A stretch of DNA of 64,000 bases from positions 1 to 64,000 of the forward strand of contig NZ_JAUNOQ010000007.1 in assembly GCF_030531065.1 (NCBI RefSeq), given 5' to 3'. Shown here piece after piece: positions 1 through 6,887 of the stretch (position 1 is the stretch's first letter; each line of letters starts with the position of its first letter). Position numbers and translations under genes: made by a program. Source of the stretch: Phascolarctobacterium sp. (GTDB lineage Bacteria > Bacillota > Negativicutes > Acidaminococcales > Acidaminococcaceae). The notes below the pieces were generated by a model, which worked only from the letters and a program-made list of their open reading frames with translations, was not told the DNA's origin and made no database searches.

Positions 1-64
1 CCATGACCTTTTTAAACATAAAATCGTTACTGATGGGCAGAGTGTCAAAGCTGCTATTCGTCAT
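1..64 (-). CDS. Rpn family nuclease/transposase-like protein, N-terminus only
   Basis: The minus strand from 64 down to the window edge encodes the same first 21 residues as the complete gene at 561-1379 (MTNSSFDTLPISND...), preceded by an AAGGAG ribosome binding site. The rest of the gene lies outside the window. It is a paralogue of the next gene, and the two share 289 bp of near-identical 5' coding and upstream DNA. Whether this copy is intact cannot be seen. Confidence 0.7.
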   Translation of the reverse strand, partial: MTNSSFDTLPISNDFMFKKVM

Positions 65-159
65 GTTCTTCTCCTTAATTATAACATATTTGCGGCTGGG
101 CCGCGCGGATAAATTATTTAGCGAATTATATTACAGCAAGATAATCACCGCCTTGAAAA

Positions 160-213
160 TAAAAAAGCAGTACCGCCGACTGCGTTTAAATTCGCAATCG
201 GATTGGTACTGCT
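160..213 (-). terminator. Intrinsic terminator (minus strand) inside the repeat
   Basis: A 9-bp perfect stem (AGCAGTACC at 166-174 with GGTACTGCT at 205-213) is followed on the minus strand by a run of T (160-166). It lies downstream of the gene at 561-1379 and probably ends its transcript. The same hairpin occurs in the second repeat copy at 1481-1528. The 30-nt loop is long for a terminator, which lowers confidence. Confidence 0.55.
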
Positions 214-289
214 AAATTTCGCTTAGAGTTTCTCAAAGAAATTCCTCATCGTAATCGCGGCGCGCTTTGGGAAGGCCGCCGCTTACTGC

Positions 290-560
290 TTTTTTAGTTG
301 TCAAAGAATTACTGATTTTAGTATAACAGCAATTTCGCTTACAGGCAAGCGCATATTCTTCCTAATCTAAAAATCAAATTTTCTCCCTTCCCCTCGCCAA
401 ACGCGCTGAGGAAAATGTTCGTTATAAATTTTCGGCGCGCTTCCTGGAACGAATCGTTCCCCAAAAGAATGTTTGTGATAAAAGCAACGCCCGCGCGTAC
501 TGCGGTAGTACGCCGGACGTTTGCGGTTTTAGAAAAAACGATTTAGTTTCGCGATAAAAT
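290..560. other. Intergenic stretch between Rpn paralogues
   Basis: No open reading frame with a ribosome binding site was found. The only structure noticed is a short inverted repeat, GTACT/AGTAC with a 5-nt loop, near 508-522. Nothing else recognisable was seen. Confidence 0.4.
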
Positions 561-1379
561 TTATTCTACGACTTCCAAGCCGTTGGCCTGCGCCAAGGCA
601 TAAACTTCTTCCTTACTTAAATCGGAATAGGCAATAATTTTAGACGCAGGCTCTTGGCATTTAAGCATTTTCAAAGCCATATCAATCCGCCCTTCCTTGC
701 GCCCTTCCATGCGTTCGTCCTTTAATCTTGTAGATAAAACCATATATTCTCGCCTCGCTTTCTTATCCTGACGCAATCGTATTACTTCCGCTTGCACTTC
801 CTGGGTAAATTCATCCGTAGGCACATTCTCGTTTACGTAACGCAAAAAGTTTTTGACCTGCGGCGTTACGTCTCCATGCGTACCCTGCGAATTTAAAAGC
901 ATCACGGTTACGTCGTTTTTTAATTCCAACGCTAAATTTTCCAAACACCTGCTTTTAAAAGTATAGACATAGCGCCCTTCGTTGAAAAAGTCAAAGGCGC
1001 AGATAAAAACTAAAACCAACGGGTTCAATTCGTCGAAGTCCTGCCCTTTTTGCAGCATATCCATGTCCATGATGGATTGGTAGTAGCGCGTGCGTTTTGG
1101 CAGTACCGGCTCGCCCGTCGTGTCGCCCAAAGTATTTTTCACCTGCATTTCCAGATTGTAGCGCGTGCGCTTCTCATCCGCAATAATAACATCCAGGCGC
1201 ACGCCCCGGCTGTCATAGTAAAGTTCGATGGTTTTTTCCGTTTCGGTGTAAATAATATCGGCGATTTTCTTTTGCATAATTGCGCCGACAAGTTTTTTAC
1301 ACAAGCGCTCATTCTCCATGACCTTTTTAAACATAAAATCGTTACTGATGGGCAGAGTGTCAAAGCTGCTGTTCGTCAT
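561..1379 (-). CDS. Rpn family recombination-promoting nuclease / PD-(D/E)XK transposase-like protein
   Basis: This 272-residue protein has the typical start of the Rpn/transposase-31-like family (LPISNDFMFKKVM), then a PD-(D/E)XK-type core: Asp in RLDVIIADE at about 58-66, followed by the ExQ of YNLEMQ about 12 residues later. The family comprises DNA endonucleases that promote RecA-independent recombination; many copies per genome and mobility are usual. The C-terminal third is charged (RLKDERMEGRKEGR) and ends in a short helix typical of the family. The ATG follows AAGGAG. It lies in a pair with the truncated paralogue at the window edge and shares that gene's leader. Family call is solid; in vivo activity is unknown. 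Confidence 0.85.
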   Translation of the reverse strand: MTNSSFDTLPISNDFMFKKVMENERLCKKLVGAIMQKKIADIIYTETEKTIELYYDSRGVRLDVIIADEKRTRYNLEMQVKNTLGDTTGEPVLPKRTRYYQSIMDMDMLQKGQDFDELNPLVLVFICAFDFFNEGRYVYTFKSRCLENLALELKNDVTVMLLNSQGTHGDVTPQVKNFLRYVNENVPTDEFTQEVQAEVIRLRQDKKARREYMVLSTRLKDERMEGRKEGRIDMALKMLKCQEPASKIIAYSDLSKEEVYALAQANGLEVVE

Positions 1380-1604
1380 GTTCTTCTCCTTTATTATAAC
1401 ATATTTGCGGCTGGGCCGCGCGGATAAATTATTTAGCGAGCTATACTACAGCAAGATAATCACCGCCTTGAAAAACAAAAAGCAGTACCGCCGATTGAGT
1501 TTAAATTCGCCATCGGATTGGTACTGCTAAATTTCGCTTGGGATTTCTCAAAGAAATTCCTCATCGTAATCGCGGCGCGCTTTGGGAAGGCCGCCGCTTA
1601 CTGC
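1316..1604. repeat. 289-bp direct repeat, copy 2
   Basis: Partner of 1-289. It covers the first 21 codons of the Rpn gene at 561-1379, its ribosome binding site and its upstream region, including a hairpin at 1481-1528. With the terminator at 1693-1730 it fills the gap between the Rpn gene and the dynamin operon. Confidence 0.9.
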
Positions 1605-1692
1605 CTGTTTGAATTTGTAAAAGCGTTCGCTATAAAATAATTATAGCAAAGATTTTGCTTGCGTTCAAGCGGCTTTAATTCGCCAATCGCAC

Positions 1693-1730
1693 AAAAACTA
1701 CCGCCGCAAAATTACGACGGTAGTTTTTTT
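1693..1730. terminator. Intrinsic terminator ending the dynamin operon
   Basis: The stem AAACTACCG/CGGTAGTTT has a 14-nt loop, with A-runs on one side and T-runs on the other, so it can work in both directions. On the minus strand it sits 50-80 nt beyond the last gene of the six-gene operon starting at 9374. Confidence 0.8.
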
Positions 1731-1776
1731 AAATGAATGCATATTGTAATTATCTTATTACTTAACAGCGGATTTT

Positions 1777-2190
1777 TTATTTCGTTATATCGAAAGGATT
1801 AGCATGATATTCCCCGGCGTGCGCTAACGGATCCTGATAACCTAACACCGTGCTGGCGTTACCGTTAAACGACAAATAATCTTCGCCGCCAAAAACATTG
1901 GGCAGCGTGGTCAGCGCCTTAGCGTGCCCGCGATAAATATCCTGCCCGCCGAAAATGTTATCGTGCGACGTTTCTACAATCTGTCCGTTTACGCGCACCT
2001 GCTCCTCGCCTGTTACCGGGTCGGTAATGCGCAGCACCTGCCTACCGTCTTCAAAATTTTGCAACATCGGCTCATGGTGATGCAGCAAAGAGCCGTTATG
2101 CATTACGTCCGCGCTGCCGTCATGCTGGGGAACGCTGCTATAATAACCGTCGCCATACTGGGCGTCAAATTGTGTAAATACGCTCATCAT
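1777..2190 (-). CDS. Small acidic protein, unknown function (paralogue of 2211-2609)
   Basis: About 137 residues, last gene of the dynamin operon. No family recognised. It opens with MMSVFTQFD and ends near DPLAHAGEYHANPF; the preceding gene has MMSIFSQFD and DPLAHAHCYHCHPF, plus a shared HxPML segment, so the two are distant paralogues. The ribosome binding region and start (CAGGAGGTGTGATGATGAGC) are also identical in the two genes. The middle contains a VTGEEQVRVNGQIVET segment and is acidic; there is no signal peptide or membrane segment. I chose the first ATG after AGGAGG; a GTG one codon earlier is possible. Function unknown; position suggests an accessory to the dynamin-like GTPases. 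Confidence 0.7.
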   Translation of the reverse strand: MMSVFTQFDAQYGDGYYSSVPQHDGSADVMHNGSLLHHHEPMLQNFEDGRQVLRITDPVTGEEQVRVNGQIVETSHDNIFGGQDIYRGHAKALTTLPNVFGGEDYLSFNGNASTVLGYQDPLAHAGEYHANPFDITK

Positions 2191-2210
2191 CACACCTCCT
2201 GCGCCAAAAA

Positions 2211-2609
2211 CTATCTAAAAGAAAAATTATTAGTCAGGTCGCCGTCCGGCGCAGTACGATAATGCTCCTGCACATATGTACCGTCGCTGCGATAATAACC
2301 GTCCACATGCACTAAAGGCCTGCCGTCGTCTCCAAGCAAAAACGGATGGCAATGATAACAATGAGCATGAGCCAGCGGGTCGTTCTGACATAAGAGGCAG
2401 TTAATATTACAATGATCCGCAAGCCCGCCATCCTGTTCTAACATAGGATGATAGTCTTCATATCCATAGGCATCGTTTCCATAATCCGCGGTCAACAGAT
2501 GGTCGCTATGCCCCGGCGTATCGTCCGCATAATCATATTGTTCCTGATAGTCGTAACTATAAGGGCTGTCCATTATATTATTATCGAATTGAGAAAATAT
2601 GCTCATCAT
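2211..2609 (-). CDS. Small acidic His/Cys-rich protein, unknown function
   Basis: About 132 residues, not recognised. The N-terminal half is very rich in Tyr and Asp (YSYDYQEQYDYADD). The middle carries a His/Cys cluster (HCNINCLLC...HAHCYHCHPF, around 65-90) that could bind a metal. It shares the N-terminal MMSxFxQFD and the DPLAHAxxYHxxPF motif with the gene at 1777-2190. Its start codon overlaps the stop of the upstream dynamin gene (TGATG), so translation is probably coupled. The preserved coupling and duplication argue that it is a real gene. Soluble, no signal peptide. Confidence 0.7.
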   Translation of the reverse strand: MMSIFSQFDNNIMDSPYSYDYQEQYDYADDTPGHSDHLLTADYGNDAYGYEDYHPMLEQDGGLADHCNINCLLCQNDPLAHAHCYHCHPFLLGDDGRPLVHVDGYYRSDGTYVQEHYRTAPDGDLTNNFSFR

Positions 2610-4411
2610 CACACCTCCTGCAGTTTCTGCAAATATTTTTGCACCTCGCCTATCTGCACCGTTAAACGCTGCACCTCCGCCGCAAGGTCGCTGCTCGCCG
2701 TTTCCTTGTCGCTGATTTCTGCGTCGATGCGCTCCTCTAGCGACGCCAAAATATCATCATAAGCGTACTCGGAATTTTTTATGATTACCGCGCACTTTTC
2801 ATCAATATATTTATGAATGTGTTCTCGCAAATTCAAAATATACTCTGCCATTTGCTCCTGAATAGCGGGGATAACCTGTTCCTTGGCCGACGCCAGCTGG
2901 TTTTCTAAAAATTTACGCTGTAAAAACGGAAAAGCCGCCATACTGATAAAAGGCATAAGCACCGGCCCGCCGATAAGCATCATCAGCCCCGCGCCTCCGG
3001 CCGCGATAGCGCCAGCCTTCACCGAAGAATTGGAAACATCCCTCGCCGTAATATTAAACCCGCGCGTATTGCCCTGCATCGTCCCGCCGAAGTTGGCGTT
3101 AAGCAATAACTTTTGATTAAAGCGATAGGAAATACCGCGGGCGATTTCCTTTTCCAAAGCGCGTAGCAAGACGTCCACATTGGGCGCGTAGCAAGCCACC
3201 CAATTTTCCAGCTCTCGCTGAATAGTTTTTGATATGCGCTGCTCTATATAATCCTTAAAATCCAGTCCCTTGTAAAACTGTACGTCGTCGATAATTTTAT
3301 CCTCGAACTTTTTATAAAAATACTGTAATGACTTATCCGCCATAGCGTAAATATTTTTCTTTTCCACTTCCGCATAGCTGCGGATATGGTCTTTGTTTTC
3401 CTGCTGCTCGCGCAGCATCTCCTGCAAATTCTGCTTTGCTTCGCGCAGCTTATCGACGTCCGCTGCCTTCAACGCCCGCTGGTTTTCCAGACCGCCGTTC
3501 AAACTTAAAAGCAGTTCCTGCATACGCCCCTTATAACGCTGCAACTTCAGCTCCTCCACGCGGCCTTCCTGCACGCAACGCCGCAAGGCTTCCTTAACCT
3601 CGTTAATACCCGAAGCCTCGATTAAAGCGGCGTTATTCTGCAAAATTCCCTGCAGCGCCATCTTAGCGGACAGCGGATATAATTGCAGCGTTTTCAGCTG
3701 ATGCTCATTTTCAGAAAAAGCGCGCATCATATGCAGCTGCAAATTTTCCAAAAAATCCGCGTCCTCCTCCTCGTCCACGCTGTCGTATTTATTGACAACG
3801 AAAATAATATTATCTATGCCCTGGGATAAAAGCTTTGTATCGATAAAATCCTTTTCCGTCTTTTTCAGCGGCGAATTAGCGTCCAGCAAAAACAATACCG
3901 TATTGGCCTTGGGAATAAAGCGATAAGTTACTTCGCAGCGCTGCTCGTTTAAATCGGATACGCCGGGAGTATCGACTATTACCGTGCGGTTTTCCAGCAG
4001 TTTAAAGGGATAACCGATTTTAATATATTTTATCTGATTGACGTCGCTGTCCAGATTTCTTGCCGAATAGCGCTCCAAAAAGCTTCTTTCTGCCCTCCCC
4101 TGCTGTACCGTGCCGTCCTGCATCACAATCTGCAGCTCCGGCTTTTCGTTGTACATGATGGCGTTAATAGTAGCCGTTTCCGGCAGCACGTCGGTGGGCA
4201 GCAAATCCTCGCCCAGCAAAGCGTTAATAAACGTGGACTTGCCGCGCTTGAACTCGCCCAGCACCACCACGGTAAAAAAATCGTTGGCCAAATCACGCTG
4301 CAGGTCGAGCAAAGCTTTCATGCAAGCTTCGTCTTTCTGTACAAAAGGCAGCGTCAGCAGCTCGTCCACATTTTGGCTAAACCTTTTCTTAACTTCCGCC
4401 ATATTCATCAT
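2609..4411 (-). CDS. Dynamin-like GTPase (second of tandem pair)
   Basis: 600 residues. The GTPase domain shows G1 GEFKRGKS (about 52-59), a G2 threonine in PETATINAI, G3 DTPGVSD and G4 NKYD. Long helical segments with high coiled-coil character follow (about 300-450). A glycine-rich hydrophobic stretch near 465-500 (AGLMMLIGGPVLMPF) fits a membrane-inserting paddle, and another coiled coil closes the protein. This is the layout of bacterial dynamin-like proteins, which bind and remodel membranes and often occur in adjacent pairs that assemble as heteromers. It overlaps the upstream dynamin gene by 4 bp (ATGA). Role is inferred: membrane remodelling or surveillance, possibly defence. Confidence 0.88.
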   Translation of the reverse strand: MMNMAEVKKRFSQNVDELLTLPFVQKDEACMKALLDLQRDLANDFFTVVVLGEFKRGKSTFINALLGEDLLPTDVLPETATINAIMYNEKPELQIVMQDGTVQQGRAERSFLERYSARNLDSDVNQIKYIKIGYPFKLLENRTVIVDTPGVSDLNEQRCEVTYRFIPKANTVLFLLDANSPLKKTEKDFIDTKLLSQGIDNIIFVVNKYDSVDEEEDADFLENLQLHMMRAFSENEHQLKTLQLYPLSAKMALQGILQNNAALIEASGINEVKEALRRCVQEGRVEELKLQRYKGRMQELLLSLNGGLENQRALKAADVDKLREAKQNLQEMLREQQENKDHIRSYAEVEKKNIYAMADKSLQYFYKKFEDKIIDDVQFYKGLDFKDYIEQRISKTIQRELENWVACYAPNVDVLLRALEKEIARGISYRFNQKLLLNANFGGTMQGNTRGFNITARDVSNSSVKAGAIAAGGAGLMMLIGGPVLMPFISMAAFPFLQRKFLENQLASAKEQVIPAIQEQMAEYILNLREHIHKYIDEKCAVIIKNSEYAYDDILASLEERIDAEISDKETASSDLAAEVQRLTVQIGEVQKYLQKLQEV

Positions 4412-6294
4412 CTAACCACCGCCTCCAATTTAACATATAGCGCGTTGATCTGCTCCTGTTGCCGTTGCAAGCCCGCGCGTATTTCTTCCACGCTCTGCGC
4501 TTTCGATTCTTTTTGTTCGATCAGCGCTTGCAGCTGCTCGTTCATCAAGGATAAGCGCTCTTCCACCTCGCTTTGCAAATCGCGGCACACCTGCTGCGCA
4601 TTACGCTTGTATTGTTCGCCTATTTTCTCGCTGAAGCCCTGCAAATTAGCTGCGTACTGACGGCGCACCTGCTCCTTGATTTTTACCTTATCATCGGCAA
4701 AAGGATTACCCCCGCCGCTCAAAAACCAACCCGCCGCAGCCGCCACAATCCCCACAGGCCCGCCGAACAAAGCGCCCGCTACTAAATACGAACCAATGGC
4801 TATACCCAAGCTATTATTCGTATTATTTTTGTGTCCGCCGCCGTCCGTCTGAATTTCTCCCAAAGACGCCCAAGCGTTGGTAATGGGCAAAGCGTCCGCA
4901 TCAAATTCCATATCCTGCCACAGCTTGCGCAACGTGTCCGCCGCTTCGCTGACATTTTCTTGCAGCAGTTTTTGCTGAAGTTCGTTGATATCTGTCAGAA
5001 ACTGCTTCTGCACAGGCGTAACGGCAGCTTCCACTAATTGTTTGATTTCCTGGCTGTCCAACGCATTGATATCTCCCCGGTAACCGTCGACGGCTCCCAT
5101 CGCCGCCTGTTTAATTTTATTTACCGCCGCGTCTGCCAGTTGTTCTACTTCCATCTGCCCGCTCAAAAGCTGAGTTTGCAAATATTGCACAATGCGTTCT
5201 GCCTCGCGTTTGGTTTTAGTAAATTTAGGACGCTCTTCAAATAGTTTTTGCTTTAAATCGTCTAAAGAATGATTTAACCCTTCCTGCTTGACGCCGATAT
5301 CGCGTTCCGCTTCTTTCAAAGCCAATTGGCAACGCGCCGCGTATTTACGCAATTTAGCCGCGCCCTTTTCTTCGCTCAAAAATTTGCCCAACGCCCGCTC
5401 AAATTCCGGGAACCCTGTTTCTTCCAGCGTATTGGGGCAATTTAATAAAGCCGTAGGCTTTAAAGTTTCACCGTTCTCCCTACGGCGGTACAGCAGCGCC
5501 TGCTTGCTGCTGACCATAAAAATGCGTTGGGAAAAGTCCTGCACGTCGACCAAATTGTCCAGCGCGTATTTTATAAGCCGTTCCTCTTGACCGACGACTT
5601 CATCCTTATAGTTAATGACGATAAAGATATCCTTAATATTATTGCCGACCACCTGCTCTACCAGAAATTCCTTTTCCGTTTCCGTCAGCAGCTGCGCCGC
5701 CGATAAAACCAGAATAGCCGCTTCGGCCTGTCGCAAATATCTGTAGGTAATCTCGATACGCCCCACGTTCAAATCGTTAGTGCCGGGCGTATCCACCACG
5801 TCCACCTGATTAGCGCAAAAGTCCAAAGGATAGGCTATCTGCGCGTAGGCAATATTGCCGAAATCGATGCTGTGCTTTTCCTGCCAAACCTTGGCGGCTA
5901 TATTATGCAGCATGGCAAATTTGTCGGGCTTGTTTTCCGTCTGCGCTTTGATAAGGTCAAATTCGTCCTTGGTAATCTGCTGCTCCTTGCCGTCCTTATA
6001 AAAAAGCTTAAATTGCGGCGTATCGCCGTAAACGATTTTGCTGATGACGTTGGTGGTAGCCTCCTTGCTGGCAGGCAAGATAGCCTTGCCCAGCATGGCG
6101 TTGACGAAGGTAGATTTACCGCGGGAAAATTCGCCGATGACTACCAAATTAAAACGCTCGTCCGCCAAACGCGCGGCGTCTTCCTGCAGGCGGCGCTGCG
6201 CGGCGGTCAGCTTTAAATCCTGCAAAAGTGAAAGCGTTTCTGCGATATGCTGTTGTAGTAATGATTTTTGTTGGTTGTAGTGTGTGAAGTCCAT
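4408..6294 (-). CDS. Dynamin-like GTPase (first of tandem pair)
   Basis: 628 residues. G1 is GEFSRGKS (54-61), G2 lies in KEATTNVI, G3 is DTPGTND. The expected G4 position reads INYKDE rather than the usual T/NKxD, a departure that could weaken guanine specificity. The middle and C-terminus are helical coiled coil, and a glycine/alanine-rich hydrophobic hairpin (about 485-530) is the likely membrane paddle. It is translationally coupled to the second dynamin gene (4-bp overlap) and follows the GNAT-like gene by 8 bp. Tandem dynamin pairs in bacteria typically form a two-component membrane tether, which I infer here. Confidence 0.88.
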   Translation of the reverse strand: MDFTHYNQQKSLLQQHIAETLSLLQDLKLTAAQRRLQEDAARLADERFNLVVIGEFSRGKSTFVNAMLGKAILPASKEATTNVISKIVYGDTPQFKLFYKDGKEQQITKDEFDLIKAQTENKPDKFAMLHNIAAKVWQEKHSIDFGNIAYAQIAYPLDFCANQVDVVDTPGTNDLNVGRIEITYRYLRQAEAAILVLSAAQLLTETEKEFLVEQVVGNNIKDIFIVINYKDEVVGQEERLIKYALDNLVDVQDFSQRIFMVSSKQALLYRRRENGETLKPTALLNCPNTLEETGFPEFERALGKFLSEEKGAAKLRKYAARCQLALKEAERDIGVKQEGLNHSLDDLKQKLFEERPKFTKTKREAERIVQYLQTQLLSGQMEVEQLADAAVNKIKQAAMGAVDGYRGDINALDSQEIKQLVEAAVTPVQKQFLTDINELQQKLLQENVSEAADTLRKLWQDMEFDADALPITNAWASLGEIQTDGGGHKNNTNNSLGIAIGSYLVAGALFGGPVGIVAAAAGWFLSGGGNPFADDKVKIKEQVRRQYAANLQGFSEKIGEQYKRNAQQVCRDLQSEVEERLSLMNEQLQALIEQKESKAQSVEEIRAGLQRQQEQINALYVKLEAVVR

Positions 6295-6302
6295 AAATCA
6301 AT

Positions 6303-6860
6303 TTAGTTATGTCTTATATTTTTATAAAAGAAGCTGTTATTAATACTCTCTTCATTATTATTTCTTTCTTCTCGACAGTTGTTTCCAATGTTAAATTTTT
6401 CAATTTTCTCTATTTCTTCATTCATACTAATAAATCTACATTCACATAACATTCTCTCAATATGTTCCCTTAGCCTATTATTAGCTCTTACGCATGCATA
6501 TATACAATCATCATCCTTTGTTAACTCTTCCCAATCAGGTACCAATGTTTGGAAATTTCTTAAGCATGTTGTCCCATATCTTGGTGCGCTTTGCGATTCA
6601 TTCGCAAAATTACCACGTTGATACTCATCAAAAATTCCTATTTCTATTTCATGACCATATCCTTTTATATCGTCCTTTATTGATATAAAAAAGAAACCTA
6701 CTTTATTTTCTCCGTCGCAAATATTATATAAATATGAATCATCCGGAACATCAACTCCTACTGTTAAATTTTCGTCTCCATTATACGCATCGGGATGATT
6801 GTGTATAAAATTCACTATAGCTTCTTCAAACCTATCAATTCTTCTTAATTGAATACACAT
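6303..6860 (-). CDS. GNAT-like acetyltransferase domain protein (tentative)
   Basis: 185 residues, clearly more AT-rich than its neighbours. The central part resembles a GNAT fold: a strand with EIEIGIFDEYQRG, then YGTTCLRNF, then a C-terminal CVRANNRLREHIERML..C.F segment, as in the last helix and strand of GNAT enzymes. A canonical RxxGxG/A acetyl-CoA loop is not evident, so activity is doubtful. The last 35 residues are Asn/Glu-rich and look unstructured. It lies between the Sel1-dynamin gene (27 bp) and the tandem dynamins (8 bp) in one operon. It may be an acquired regulator or modifier of the GTPases; that is inference. Confidence 0.5.
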   Translation of the reverse strand: MCIQLRRIDRFEEAIVNFIHNHPDAYNGDENLTVGVDVPDDSYLYNICDGENKVGFFFISIKDDIKGYGHEIEIGIFDEYQRGNFANESQSAPRYGTTCLRNFQTLVPDWEELTKDDDCIYACVRANNRLREHIERMLCECRFISMNEEIEKIEKFNIGNNCREERNNNEESINNSFFYKNIRHN

Positions 6861-6887
6861 TGTTATCTACCTCCGTAAGTTTAAAAA

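Larger units (their letters stand above)
1..289. repeat. 289-bp direct repeat, copy 1
   Basis: Near-identical to 1316-1604 at a constant offset of 1315 with no length change and only scattered substitutions. Each copy holds the first codons of an Rpn-family gene (minus strand), its ribosome binding site, and about 220 bp of upstream DNA including a terminator-like hairpin. Identity stops abruptly at a GCTTACTGC sequence in both copies. The layout suggests that a gene plus its leader was duplicated, or that the shared leader is kept similar by recombination. Confidence 0.9.

Noticed and set aside
1380-1400. TATAAT directly before the Rpn ribosome binding site as a promoter
   Set aside because: Transcription would start within the Shine-Dalgarno sequence and no -35 is present at proper spacing.
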